DNA of 64,000 nt from Eutreptiella sp. 'Long Island Sound 2002' (Eukaryota; Euglenozoa; Euglenophyceae; Eutreptiales; Eutreptiaceae). Made by a program: the position numbers and the translations under genes. The notes beneath the pieces are model-generated. The model saw only the letters and a list, made by a program, of their open reading frames with translations. It made no database searches and had not been told where the DNA came from. Shown here in pieces: positions 1-11,357 of the stretch. Position 1 is the first letter of the stretch. Every line of letters begins with the position of its first letter. The stretch covers positions 125,309,708-125,373,707 of the forward strand of contig OZ038381.1 in the NCBI GenBank assembly GCA_964036045.1, written 5' to 3'.

Positions 1-218
1 TTGGGTGTGGTGGCGTGCTATGAGGTGCAATACGGGCCACGGCATGGTTGGTGCCTCGGGGTCACAGGCCCAACATGTGCGTGGCATGCTCTGGGAGTCA
101 TGGGCGACCTTCGGTAGGTCTGGGGCGGTCATGTGGTGCTTCGGTATGCGCCATTTTGCCCCGTGGTGGATGACGGTTGTCTGCGTGGGTTTGGCTTCAT
201 TTGTGGCCAGTAGTAGGG

Positions 219-1220
219 TTAGCGGTGGGACTGGGCCCGCCACCGGGGGGACGGGTTCGTGTTTCGAGCCGGTGGGTGCGTAGGGTGGTGTCGCTGGGAT
301 GGGTCGGGGGTGCTGCTTTTTGAAGTCTCGGTAGGCTGCTTGCATTTCTTTGCTTCCTGGCAGAGTGTGGCCCACTGCTCATGCCGTCTGCGTGAGGTAC
401 TGGTGGAAGAGGCGGTATTGAGGCCATTCAGGAAGTTGTAGGAAGGGGGTGTGGTGTGCTCCGCTGTGGTGAAGGACCCGCATTTCGGGGGGCTTGCGTA
501 TACTACTGTGATGGAGGCCCCGACGAGGTCTATGGTGTTGATGGTGCCCTTGGGGTGATGGTGGAGGTCCCCGCAGAGGAGCGCCAGAGGCCCTTCCTCC
601 AGGCACGTGTGGTTGGTGAGTATGGCGTGGTGTGGGGAAGGGAGGAGAAGGTGCAGGTGGTTCCACAGGCGCCTGTTCATGTTGGTGGGCATGCCTGTCT
701 GGTGGAGTATCCAGCATGGGCATGTGTTGCGGGCCCGTTGTGCGGCTTGGAGGCGGATTGTGGCGACCTCGCGGACCTCCAGAGAGTGGTTGTGGGTCAT
801 GCGGTGAAGGAGGAGGGCGGTGTGTCTGGTGTAGGCTGCTTTCACCTGGTCCCCTATTGCGTCCCCATAGTGGGGCCATGCCGCCCGGATGGCGCGGGGG
901 GGTATGGAGGTGAGCCAGCCCCCATGTGCTGTTCATGCCTTGGTGACGGCGCGTATGGCCGGCTGGAGGGCGCTTGTGGGGTGTGTCAGGTGGAGTGCCT
1001 GGAAACCTATGGAGGCGTTCAAGACCCCGGTGAGTTAGTACGCCAGGCTCTGGTGGGATAGGGAGAGGGCCTTGGTGGTCTGGGACGCATATCTGGGGAG
1101 AAGGGCTAGCTGACTGCAACTTGGGAAGGGGGGTGGCGTCCTCAGGGTTGGTGGCCTGGATTACCCCCAGGTGGGTGGTGTTTGTCACGACTTGCATGGG
1201 GGGTCCTTGTGGCCCTAGGG
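219..1220 (-). pseudogene. LINE copy 1 ORF2, C-terminal region
   Basis: This is the part downstream of the RT. Two blocks in different frames match copy 3: a block near 1197-1120 that matches the copy-3 stretch containing HLGVTQAT, and a block at 845-600 with THNHSLEVREVATIRLQAA followed by NTCPC, matching THNHQPEVREAAAIRIKEA and NTCPW in copy 3. A further block near 560-450 containing TVVYASPP matches TIVYITPT. The match survives only across frameshifts. No known catalytic motif is visible here; the role is probably the ORF2 tail used in RNA or DNA binding. Confidence 0.6.
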
Positions 1221-1261
1221 TGGGAGGGTGTGGCAGAAACCTTGATCATGGCGACTTACTT

Positions 1262-2564
1262 TGTGGGGTGGACGATGAGGTTGTTGCGGGAGAGGTAGGA
1301 GATGGTCACGTCCAGTAAGTTGTTGGCTTGCTGGGAGACCGTTGGGCCGGGGTCTGGGTTGTGGGGTTCGTGTGGGGTGTGTGCGACCGTGAAGTTGGTG
1401 TCGTCCGCGAAGCCTACCAGGGGGGAGAGGAGGCGTAAGGTGCGTAGGCGGGGTAATCCTGTTCGATTGTGAGGGCCAGGGGGAGTGTCATGAGGAGGTA
1501 CAGGAAGGGGCCTTCTGCTCCTCCTTGGGGGACCCCGCTGCCTGGGTCCAGGAAGGGGATGACGCCTGCTCTAGTGCGGACTGTGTACTTGCGGGTGCGG
1601 ATGTAGCGGGAGGGGAAGTTGTAGAAGGGGAGGCCCATGCGTTTCGACACCGCCTCCAGAAGGAGCCAGGGGGTGTTCCAAAAGGCTCCTTTGACGTCGA
1701 GGGAGGCGATGATGAGGTCTACAGGGTCCATGTAGGCGATGGTGTCCTGAGGATGATGGCCTCGTGTGGGGACCGGCCTGAGATGGCCCCCCGGAGGCTG
1801 GCGGGTATGTAGGGGTCCAGGTTGGGGCGGATGCGTCGTAGGAGGACGGTCCAGACAATTTTGACCTCCGTGACTGCACAGACTATGGGGCGCCAGTTGT
1901 CCGGGTTGGCCCAGTCCCCCTTTTTGTAGAGGGGGCAGACAACGTTTGCCCAGTCTTGTGGTAGGGGGGTTTGCCCCGTGACGATGTCACAGAGGCGGTG
2001 GCCGAGGATGTGGGGGAGGTGGGCGGGGAGGTGGTAGTATGCCTCCGCAGAGAGGCCGTCGTAGCCTGGTGTTTGGTGTTGCCGGAGACTGCGGATGGCC
2101 CTCCAGACTTCGTGGATGGTGAAGGGGCGCTTTTCCATTTGCCTCCTCTGAGCGTGGTTGAAGACCTGAGGGAGGCGGTCAATTTTGGCCTGGCTGTCTG
2201 TGTCCACTGTGTCTCTGGTGGGCGTGTGTTGTTGGAGGAAGCTGTCTTGGGTGGCTTGGAGCACGGTGGCTCAGTCTTTGGTGAGGGAGCCGTCCTCCTG
2301 TTTGACAGTGGTGATGGTGCGGTTGCCGGAGTCGGTCATGGCGTCGTTGAGGTGGCGGATGGCCTTGTAGGGGAGTTCATGTTGCGCAGACCGTTCGTGC
2401 TCTTGGGCGATGCGCTGTTGCCTGTGGATGTGCCACTGCTGCACGTCTGCCCTGATGTGGGCTATCTGCGTCCTGCAGTGGTGGATGTGTTGGCAGTCTT
2501 CGGGGTCGTCAGTGTGGGGCGGGTTCGCTAGTTGTTGCTTCGCATGCCACAGGTCATGGAGCAT
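1262..2564 (-). pseudogene. LINE copy 1 ORF2, reverse transcriptase region
   Basis: RT motifs in order on the minus strand: LYKKGDW and NWRPIVC (about 1930-1880), the A motif SLDVKGAF with a catalytic Asp (about 1710-1690), the B motif GVPQGGAEGPFLYLL (about 1540-1495), and the C motif FADD (1400-1411). They lie in three frames. A TGA at 2271-2273 interrupts the linker, a one-base loss near 1757 precedes motif A, and a one-base loss in a C run near 1425 separates motif B from FADD. A further TAA follows the palm near 1264. The catalytic Asp pair is kept, unlike copy 3. In an intact element this enzyme copies the element RNA at the nicked target. Confidence 0.75.
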
Positions 2565-3560
2565 GTCCCATAGGGCCGTGGGCGGTGGTCGTCCTCAGTG
2601 TGGGGATGTTGCTGGAAGCCGCAGGCGACGGCGGCTGTGCGCATGGCTGTGAGTAGGTCAGTCGGGTCCGGTTGGATGCGCCGGGCACGGTCTATGGCCC
2701 TGTGATATTGGGACCAGGCGTGTTTGTCGTGCAGTGGGGGCATCCTCAGGGGGGGTGGTAGGCCTTGGTCCGCATCCTCTCGGGGGCTGGGGGGGTGGTT
2801 GGGGATGGTGAGGCGGATATGCAGGGGGCTATGGCCTGTGGGTCCCAGCGGGAGGGGCCTGTATCGAGTCTCCGCCCAGATGATGGTGGTTGGGTCGCCA
2901 TAGCATACGTCCATGCGGGAGGGGGCGGCATCTGCTTGGTGGGGAAAGTGGGATGTTTGGCCTTCGAGGTTGGCCGTCAGGTCCACGAGGCCCAGCATTT
3001 TGATGGTGTCGCGGACTGCATGGTCCTGGGGTGTGGCCTGTCCCCCTGGGTCTGCCATGGTGGGGGCAGCGTTCATGTCGCCGATGATGATTGTGGAGGC
3101 GAGCATGGCGATCTGGCGGTATGCTTCGGCCAGGGCTTGGAGGAAGGGTTCCGTGGCGTCGCCGAAGGGGACGTGGGCGTTGATGACGTTCAGTTGCCAT
3201 CCGTCCCCGCTGACCTCGTAGATGCCTAGTCTCCCTGGGATGCTGAGGTGGTGGACGAGGTGGACGTGGATGGCGGCTCGGGTGTATAGGGGGGTCCCCT
3301 TGTGCCAGTAGCATTTGTACGCTTTGCTGTCCGGGGTATATATGGGGGTGGTTTCTGGGGGGTCGTCACGTTGTAGGCTTTGTTCCTGGAAGGTGAGGAG
3401 GTGGGGAACCCACCCCGCCCCCTGGGCCATTGGGAGCTCCTGGAGGGCGGCTGTGGGGTCCTTGGAGTATGTGACGGCCGGGTGGTTGAGGTCGAGGAGG
3501 CTGACGGTGGCCTCGGTTGGGGCGGGCCGGGGCTGTGGAAGCTTGTGCCCTCGGCCCCTG
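2528..3560 (-). pseudogene. LINE copy 1 ORF2, AP-type endonuclease domain
   Basis: Open on the minus strand from about 3560 to the stop at 2528, with an internal ATG at 3430. Exonuclease/endonuclease/phosphatase family signatures appear in order: FQEQ (the Glu of the QE motif, near 3383), INAHVPFGD, IIIGDMNAAP (near 3075), SRMDVCYGD (near 2905) and GHSPLHIRL (near 2830, the SDH-type His). In this family the domain nicks target DNA to start reverse transcription. The N-terminus overlaps the end of ORF1 in another frame by roughly 200 nt. After 2528 the coding continues in the frame of 2564-2271, so a frameshift has split the protein between endonuclease and RT. Confidence 0.75.
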
Positions 3561-5465
3561 CCCCGTCATGGAGGGGGACTGGGGCCCGGGGACTTTGTGC
3601 TTGGTGGTGGGCGCTTGGGTAGGCGCGGATGGGGGGAGGCCCTGGCTCCACTCAGGGGGGAGTTCCCCAGTGTATTTGGTGCCTCTGTGGGCCTGGTTCT
3701 CGGCGGTGAGGACCTGAATCGGGTGGGCGCTGTTAAGCTCCAAGGTGTGGCCTTCTGGCTTGTCTGGGGCGCTGTTGCCTTGGTCTAGCTTCTTTTGGCG
3801 GTGCCAGATCACCCAGATTTGCACCCCATCGTTGGGGCCCAGGTCGCGGAGGCGGTACTTGATTGTGCCCTCACACCAGATCCAGTCGCCCGTGTGGTCC
3901 TTGCGGAAGGGCAGCTGGACCTTCGCGCCCTTTTTGATTTCTGGGTACGCCTCGGGTTGGGGCGGTGCTGGTGGCGGGAGGGAGGATGATGAGGATGCCT
4001 GGTCCGGCTGGGCTGGTGGTAATGATGGGAGGGAGGATGATGAGGATGCTTGGTCCGGTTTCGCCGGGCGGGTCCTCGGGGGCCCGGGGGGTTGGGAGGT
4101 TGTTGCTCTGCCGTCTTTTTTGGCTTGGTTGGGGGCGGGTGCGCCCCTTTTCCGTCTCGCTCGCTTGGGTGGGACTGGAGGTGGTGGGGGTGGGGGGGGG
4201 TGGGGTTGGAAGACGGGGTGCGTAGCCTGCTGGCCTGGATTCCTTAGCGGGGGTTCTGCCGGCGTTTGCATGGTCGCTTTCGCGTGGTTGCGCGTGAGGT
4301 CGGCGAGCCCGCGTACGGTCTCCGGGGGGTTGGTTGGCCATGGCAGTGCGGCCGGGCTGTTTTTGAAAGGGTGGTAGAGGTGGTAGTTCCTCATGGCCTT
4401 GGCCTGCTTGACCCAGGCCTCCGTGGGGTTCAGTGTGTCTGGGCCGCCGGGGGATCCTTGAGCCCAGTAGAGTGCTGTGTGGAGGGCTTCCCACGGGGTG
4501 CATTCGCCGCCTGTGAGGGTGGTGGCCTGGAGGAGTCACTGCCGGTTTTGTGGGGGGTCCTCCGGGTCTATTTCCGGGTCGTAGGCCTGAGCCGCCATGA
4601 GCACTCCGTGTGCCCAGTGGAGGACCCACCATTGGGCGTCCGCTTTGAGGATGTGGATGGCGGGTTGTTGGGGGGGCGAGTCCAGGGTGTCCCACGATGC
4701 GACGGCTAGTTCTATCCTGGAGGAGTCGAGGTGTGTGGTGGCCCTGCGGCTTAGGAGTTGATCGATGTGGAAGGGTGTGACAGGAAAGTCGGGGCAATGC
4801 GGTGGTGCGGGCATCGCTGGGATGGCTGTGCGGTCCCAGTGGTGTTCGTGGGCGGCGCGGGTGTATAGGGCGGCGGTGATGATGTGGTGGGCTTGCCCCT
4901 CCAGGACGATGTGGCGCTCCGCGCCAAAGTCCTTTGGTAGGTGGGCTGTGGGGTGGACGGTGATGTGGGCCAGGGCGCCTTGGCGGGCCTTTTTTCCCCC
5001 GTCTGGCGCCTGCGTTCGTTTGTCCCCTGGGATGTGCTGGTGTTGCTGTTTTGGTGGGGGCGGTCCCGGGGCGAGGGACTCTACTCCGTGCAGGGGGTTG
5101 GCGTGTTCCCTGGACCTGTTGGGCAGGATGTACATGCCCGGGTCCCCTGGTACGGTTCCCAGGTACATGTTGCCCATGATGGTGGGGGCCGGGAGCGGTT
5201 GGCGCACGGGCGAGGTGCACGGGGTGGAGTAGGGCGGGTCATGGTGCTCACACCGGGGTTTGTTGATGCCGTACGGGGTGATGTGTACGGCGAAGGGTCT
5301 GACGGCGCGCTGGAGTTTGTGGGGTTGGATGTTGTTGAGGCGCGCCACCGCCCATGTGTGGGAGCGCCCTTCGCTGATCCACACGGCGTCTGCCAGTGAC
5401 CCCGCTGGGTTCACCCAGTCTGTGATGATGCCTGTGATTGTGCGGTTGTGGGTGGCATCCGACAC
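3366..5465 (-). pseudogene. LINE copy 1 ORF1, C-terminal half
   Basis: One minus-strand frame runs from about 5465 to 3366, broken only by a TGA at 4536-4538. The product would be about 700 residues: a mixed-composition first half, then a low-complexity Pro/Ser/Ala-rich stretch with a poly-Pro run and a duplicated DQASSSSS segment, then a block with WCEGTIKYRLRDLGPNDG and IWVIWHR, and a basic Pro-rich tail. No CCHC knuckle or RRM is evident. By position it is the ORF1 RNA-binding partner of the ORF2 enzyme; that role is inferred from order, not from a recognised domain. The codon at 5465 is GTG, so the true start lies upstream across a frameshift. Confidence 0.55.
3976..4058. repeat. 51-bp tandem duplication in LINE ORF1
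   Basis: A 32-bp core beginning GGGAGGGAGGATGATGAGGA recurs at 3976-4007 and 4027-4058, a 51-bp (17-codon) period, with one mismatch. It keeps the ORF1 frame and encodes the duplicated DQASSSSS segment. Confidence 0.8.
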
Positions 5466-5523
5466 TCCTGCGGGGGGGGCGCTGATGCAGGGGATGGAGT
5501 GGTCGTCTCGGAGGGTGCGGGCC

Positions 5524-7666
5524 TTACGCCTTGCATCGTGTCAGTGCTGGGCCTCGTGGGCGGGGGTGTGTACGCCTGTGTGCTTGGGCTTCTTGTTGGG
5601 GCCGTCTGCCGTCTGGAAGAAGGTGGGCCAGGAGTTGGCGTGATGGGGTGTGGGAGGTCCTCCCGTGTTGTCCACGTGTACAGGGTGGTTGCGGCGGCCC
5701 CCTCCGCCTGTATGGTGTATTGTGTCGGTGATGGGTGACGAGGACGTTGGGGGCCGTCAGCTCATACACCTGTGTGGTGTGGGGGATGTGGCGGGTGACG
5801 CTGATCTTGGCGGCGTCGTTCTTGCGGGTGGTGGTGTGGGGGGTGTAGCGGGTCGCCCATTCGTTGTGGGGGGTGTGTACCATCATGTCCAGCTTGATTG
5901 GGGGGTGGAGTGGAATCGGCGATGGCAGCTTTTCTTGGGCTTTCGCGTGGGGTGCCACTTGGGTTTCGACCGGGTATTGCGGGCTCCAGGTTTCCGGGGC
6001 CCCTACCTCGGTGGCTGCCGCTGCTGCAGCCTGGGGGAGGGCGCTTGTGTTGGTCTCTAGGGGGGGGGGGGTGCTGGTTGGGGGGTGAGGGTGTCCTGGT
6101 CTTGATATGCCCTCCAAATCGTCTAGCCTCGTTGGGTGTTGCGGTACGGGGTCTGGGTCTGCGCTTGCTGGATGGATGTCCTCCGCTGCTTGTGGGTTTA
6201 TGGGTGTGGCGTACGCCCATAACCCCCGGCCTGTGTATGCCGTGTGGCGCTTGGGCTCCTCCTCGTACCGGGTGGGTGCGTGTGAGCCCTAGGTGTTCCT
6301 GGAGGAGGTCCCCACGGATGTCCCCCGACCGTTGCTGCAAGGTGTGTGTGTGGTCGTTGGGGGTGGAGTAGGTGATGACGATGGCTTGCCATGGGGTGGG
6401 GCCCGGATGTACTGTCATAGGTGATGACGATGCTTACGGGGGTATGTTAACTGCGTGGGTGGGTGCTGCTGTCATGGGGTCTCCCTCCGTTGGTGTGATG
6501 GTGGCTTTTCCTTGGACGGTGAGGAGGATGTGGTGGCGGTCCGTTGGTAGTGTCCAGGTGGTGGTGGGTTTGGTGATTGAGCGGAGGCGGATAGCCTGGA
6601 GCCCCGGTGTGATTCCGTCCCACCGGAGTGTGCCGTTGCGGATCGCCCATTCTCGCGGTAGGTTCCAGAACCAGTTGCGGTCCGGGGTGGTGCGGTGCTG
6701 TGGGGGGAGCTCGATTGTGGTGATGGGGTGGGTGAGGGGCTCTGTGCGGGGGCTTTCCTGTGTGGTTGGTGGGGATGGTGCCTGGGGCATCTCGTCGTCC
6801 GGTTCTTGTGGGGCTGTCGGCTCTTGGAGTTCTGCGCTGATGGTGGCGAAGACGTCTGGGTGGGTGGGGGAGGCGGTGGGCTGGGGTGCCGGATCGTTCC
6901 AGGTGATGTGGTACCCCGCTGGGTTCTCTGGGTCTTGCTATAATGTGATGGCGGCGGTGGCGTCGTCTTCAGGTGTTAATCGATGCGGATTGTGGTCGAG
7001 GGGGTGGAGGGTGATGGTGTGGCGGTGTTTCCAGCTGTGGAATGCTAGGAGGGCGTGAAGGCCGTGCCTGGTTTCCCCGGGCGGGCGGGGGTAGGTCTCG
7101 GCTGCCGCTTCGGGGAAGGCGTCCATGGTGCGTCTCCAGCTGTCTTCCCAGAGAAGGTCCTCCTCCGTGCCCCACTCGTTGTTGTTCCCTTTCTTCTGCT
7201 TCCACCTCTGGAGGGTCGCGTGGTCCGCTGGGAGGTCTCATTTGACGGATTGGTAGTACTGCTCGGCGTCAATGGGGTGGGCTAGGGTGCCGGCCAGTGT
7301 GGCGTAGATGTCCTCTGGGGGGGGGGGGCGGTGGGGGCGTGGCGGCGCGGTTGGGTTCCTTTCGCTGGTGTTCCGCGTTCTGGTCCGCGGTGGACGCGGG
7401 GGATATGGAGCGGGGTGGCATGGGGTGGTCGGGCCCCTGCGGTTCCGTGGCTTGCTGGTTGGCTTGTGGGCGCCGGGCCGTGGTTGCCAGTAGGTGTTGG
7501 ATGGCCGGGAGGACGTCGTAGTCGTCGTCCCACGGGCAGTGGGCTGCAGCGCACGTCCTGTCGGGTGAAGCAGGGGGACGGTGTGGCTGAGGTGATGCGG
7601 GGCGGTGTACGATAGGGTGGGCGACCTGTGCGGGTGGTGGCGTGCTCGCTTCGCTGTTCCGTTCAC
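5524..7666 (-). pseudogene. LINE copy 1 ORF1, N-terminal half
   Basis: Minus-strand coding with two in-frame stops in one frame (TGA near 7238, TAG near 6938), then shifts into the frame of 6117-5524. Recognisable blocks are AEQYYQSVK, NEWGTEEDLLWED, a block with TWTLPTDRHHILLTV near 6570, and a block ending in LTRTHP near 6290. These align in order with the ORF1 of copy 2: RTRYYQ, TKEWERETW, TWDISTDRWLWKVTL, and a block ending in LQQTHPHV. That collinearity is the main support for calling it ORF1. The GTG at 7666 is only the edge of the open frame. A low-complexity Pro/His-rich stretch lies at 7600-7270. Confidence 0.5.
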
Positions 7667-7699
7667 AGTGAGCTCTGACTTTCCGGGTGGTGTGGCGTG

Positions 7700-10243
7700 T
7701 TGCGCTGGTTTGGCCCGTGCTCCGTGGGGGGTGGGGACCCGGCCGCGGGGCGGTTTGGTGAGGTTTAGTGGGTGTTTGGAGCTTCCTCCGTGTGGGCTGC
7801 CGGTAGGTGGCGTGGTCAGTTACAGTGACGTGCTGGGGCGTGGTGGTGATGTTGGTGGTGAGGGTGGTGTGGGTGTTGGAGTGGGTCATTGCGCCGCTGG
7901 CGGTGCCGTTGGTGAGGGCGGTCTAGGCGTTAGTGTAGGTGAGGGTGGTGCAGGGACCGTGTTAGTTGATGGTGAAGTTGGTGGGTCAGCCGGTCACTGT
8001 TGTCGCTGTCGCTGTCGCCGGTGGTGTTGGTGCCTCTGGTGGTGTCGGTGATGTTAATGTTGAGGGTTGTGGTTCGGTTGGTGATGGTGAGGGTGCTGTC
8101 GGTGACGTAACGGGCGGTGGTGTTGCCGGTGGCGTCGATGGTGAGGGTGTTGTCTCTGGCTTTTTGGGGGCGTAACGTATCAGGGCCTGATGTGGCGATG
8201 GTGGTGAGGGTGCTGTAGATGACACGCCGGGTGGTGGGGCTGATGTCGCCGGCGGTTGAGGTGTTTTAGGTGCTGTGGTGGTGAGGGTGGTGTCGGCGAC
8301 GGTGGAGGTGTCGCGGGTGGTGTACAGGTTGATTGTGGTGGAGCTGTTCTTGGAATGTAGGTAGACCCTGCCCGGTGATGCTGGTGCTCGGGGTGTCGAC
8401 GTTGAGGCCGTTGGTAATGCCAGTCTCCCGGCGTTGCGTGGGGTGGTGGTGGCGCTGGTGGGAGCAGGTGGTGCCATGGGCGGCAGTGCCGGTGGGGACG
8501 GCGTTGCCAATGACAGCACGGGCGAGTGTGCTGCTGGTAATGCCGACAGCGTGGGTGATGTGGTGGGAGTGATGTGGACGTTAGTTCACCGAGGTTGGTG
8601 GCGGTGATGGCGAGGGCGCTGTTGGTGTCCTCCTGGGTGTCGGTGACACCGATGGTGGGGCAGTGTGGGTGTCGCACGTATCGGTGGTCGGCGTCGTCGG
8701 CGATGTCGATGGTAGGTGCTGCTTCGGGTGCGGGTCTGGGTGCGGGGGGTCTTTGGGCTGTTGTGGGCGCTGGGGGCCGGCTTTCCTGCTAGTTTTGATC
8801 TTCGTCGTCTGGCCCTGTCGGTGTTGGGTGGCCGTTCCTGGCGGAGGGTGATCTCGCTGGTGGGGTTACCGCGGGTCTTGCCGCAGGTTTTGGGTGTAAG
8901 TGTGGTTTAGGGTGTCGTTTTGGCGTCGTTGGTGGCTGGCGCCGACGGTGGGTGGCGTGACTGGTGCTGGTGGCGCTGGTGACAGTGGTAGTGGGGCTGT
9001 TGATTGTTGGTGAGGCTGCCGTCGCCGGTGTTTCAGGTGGTGCTGGTGATGGTGCCGCTGGCTGTGTAGATGGCGGGGGGTGTAGGCTATGCCGCTGTTC
9101 TTCCTGGGAGGCGGGATGGGATCGGGGACCCGTATTCAGGTGGTGGTGCCGCCGACGGCACGGTTAGTGAGGGTGATGTGGGCATCGGCTGATGGTGCTG
9201 CTTTCGGTGGTGTTGCTGAGGGCGGTGTAGGTAACACGCTGGGTGTTGGCGCTGGTGATGGCGGGTGTGTTGTCGGCGATGTCCTGGTTGTTAGTGCCTG
9301 CTCTGTTCGCGAGGGTGCTGTTCGGGGTGGTATAGTTGGTGTGGTGCTGGTGGTGACAATCGTGTTGGCGTTGTGGGTGGTGGTTCCGGGCGTGAGTTTG
9401 CGCTTGGGTGCTCGTGGGTGTGCGCCCTCGCCACTCCTGGCAGAGGGCTTGGCGGGCATTTGTGGTTGGCTGGTTTGCCCGTCTCGGTGGTGTCGGCCGC
9501 CTCCGGTGTCTGGGCATGTCCTCGCCGATCTTGGCGGGGGGCGACAGTATTTTCGGTGCCGGTGATGTTCGCGGTCGCAGGTGGTTAACCGGGCTATGCC
9601 GCCGGTGAGGTTGGTGCAGGTAGTGTCGGTGCGGGCGGCGTCATCGTTGATGCCGCCTGTGAGGGTGGTGTCGGTGACGGTTCGGCTGATGCCGTTGGTG
9701 TGGGCTGTGCGGTTGTCGTGTCAGGCGCTGGTGGCGTTGGTGACGCTGATGGTGATGTTGGTGTCGGTGGTGCTCCGGGTGTCGTCGTCATTGGTGACGT
9801 TGCTGGTGGTGTTTTCGCGGTTAGTGCCGGTGGTGGCGCTCCGATGGTGAGGGTGCCGGGGGCACTGGGTGCGGTTCCGCGATGTCGGGGTATGTCCGCG
9901 CCACTCCTAGCAGAGGGTGCCCCCGGTGCTGCTGCTGGTGAGGATGGTGGATGTGATGGTGTTGTTGATGCTGTTGGTGCTGCCTGGGGTGGTCCTTGGT
10001 GATGCTCTGGGTGATGTCGATGCTGCGGGCGGTGATGCGGATGGTGAGGGTCTTGTAGGTCGGTGGTGTGCCGCTCTGTGGTGCCGCTGGCGTTCATGAT
10101 GGTGAGAGTGGTGGTTCTGGGTGTGGGTGGTCCCTGGGCCTTGTTTAGTGTGTGCTGTTGCTACCCCTGACTCGGGGCCCGGTGGCTGGCGCTGCTGGCG
10201 TTTGTTTGCCAGTCCTGTTGGCGTCCGTGGTGACGCCGACGGT
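7700..10243 (-). pseudogene. Decayed Thr/Asn-rich repetitive coding region
   Basis: The plus strand is strongly G/T-biased with endless GGTG/GTTG-like words. Read on the minus strand, frames give runs of Thr, Asn, Ile and Leu in a beta-strand-like rhythm. The clearest is 8250-8000, open for about 80 codons, with RDNTLTIDATGNTTARYVT followed by DSTLTITNRTTTLNINITD. Similar pieces are INLYTTRDTSTVADTTLTT near 8310, ISRTVTDTTLTGGINDDAA near 9660 and NGTASGAMTHSNTHTTLTT near 7890. They are linked only through frameshifts and stops. Pectin-lyase-like or surface-repeat proteins have this look, but I recognise no family. A purely low-complexity origin is possible, as is a LINE 5' region. Confidence 0.35.
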
Positions 10244-11357
10244 GAGGGAACACACATTGACAGGGATATCAGATTCACCTCGAACACTGGCTGGTACACG
10301 GGAGTCATCAAGAACATGGGAGTCGAAGTTGACTGCGGGACACTGAACTACAAGAAGAGAAACGCACAGTGTGAGAGGCAAATTAAAGCATTCAAGACGA
10401 TCACAAGGATATTAATCGCCGAAGAAAGCAGACGAAATTGGATTAAGTTGGTGCCTGTAGCCGTCTACATGAAGAATAACCAGATCTCAAGTTGGACGGG
10501 ATACTCTCCCACTGAAATGTTTCTGGGACGACCGGGGTTCTTTTATGAGTTCCCTAAGGCAGACGATTGCAACGCGAAAGTGAAAGACCGGCTCGAAGAT
10601 CAAAGACCCATGGCAGAGAAAGCACAAGGGCTGCCGACGAAAGTTTGGAATCTAGCCCACCGTCGACAAAACAGAGGGAAATCGAACGCTGAGTACAGAG
10701 AAGGGGATCTAGTACTGGTACAGAACACGCGCTTTTCACGGTGGCCAGGAAACGAACTTGATCTCCCCTACTTCAGGCCTCATCTAGTAACGGAGGCTGG
10801 GCCCAGTACCCAGAAGGTTGAGGTGAGTCCAAGTCCGGTTAGATTCGTGGATGTGGGCTACAACCAACTAAAAGGTACACTGCAGCGGGAGGTGATGACC
10901 TGGAAGCTTTGGAAGAATTGGCGGCCGAAGTGGAGAAGTCAAAGATGGCGGCTGACGAGGACGAGTACAAAGGAGGCGTGCAAGAAGGAGACGGAGTACA
11001 CCAACTTACTGAAATGGACGATGAAGTAATGAAAGAAAGGGACTGTTATACGGTGGAGTCAATCCTGCCACGCAAGTACAAGCATGGGTGGCGGTTTCTC
11101 ACGAGGCGGGCTGAGTATGAGGTCAGTGACAGTACATGGGAGCCCATAAGCGCTTTCGTGTTAGACAATGGCAATTTGACATACCAGTTTGTTCACTACT
11201 GCCAGCTGCATGATCTCACTGGAATACTGGAAACAGCAAGGAAAATGGCGCAAAGGAATTTGGAACGAGCTCAACGCCGCGAAATGAAACGAGGAGAAGC
11301 ACGGAAACAAATGCAGAAAGACGACAATCAGGAAAAAGAGTCCGAAGCACCAAGGAG
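10243..11357 (+). pseudogene. Element D: Ty3-like integrase and chromodomain fragment
   Basis: This begins abruptly at the edge of the G/T-rich region and has less GC-biased composition. The first frame (about 10250-10890) reads the integrase core from its second catalytic Asp (DRDIRFTSN) through NAQCERQ (the Glu of D,D-35-E) and TGYSPTEMFLGRPG. A one-base shift near 10890 moves coding to the frame ending at 11357, with a chromodomain-like segment: DCYTVESIL, then FLTRRAEYEVSDSTWEP. The first catalytic Asp, RT and gag are missing on the left. The right side is cut by the B1 LTR at 11358; beyond B1 the same frame resumes at 41268 and meets a TGA at 41281-41283. The element is dead. Confidence 0.75.
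11354..11357. repeat. Target-site duplication GGAG, left of B1
   Basis: GGAG lies directly before the B1 5' LTR and again directly after the B1 3' LTR at 41264-41267. Removing B1 and one copy restores an open frame in element D. Confidence 0.8.

Larger units (their letters stand above)
1..7666 (-). mobile_element. LINE-like non-LTR retrotransposon, copy 1 (decayed)
   Basis: A minus-strand non-LTR element reads from about 7666 down to the left edge: a long Pro-rich ORF1 (about 7666-3366) and then an ORF2 with an AP-type endonuclease (about 3560-2528) and an RT (about 2564-1262). Domain order and orientation fit a two-ORF LINE. ORF1 resembles the ORF1 at 46612-42858, and ORF2 resembles the better preserved ORF2 at 64000-61538, so the three copies form one lineage. 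This copy has at least four in-frame stops and several one-base frameshifts and cannot make full proteins. Neither the poly(A) 3' end nor the 5' end can be fixed; the left end may lie outside the window. Confidence 0.8.

Noticed and set aside
219-1197. Long overlapping minus-strand frames as separate genes
   Set aside because: Only scattered blocks match the copy 3 ORF2, in alternating frames; they are shadows of one broken ORF2.
3977-4060. DQASSSSS segment in LINE ORF1 also present in B gag, suggesting exchange
   Set aside because: The serines use different codons and the DNA does not align; low-complexity convergence is simpler.
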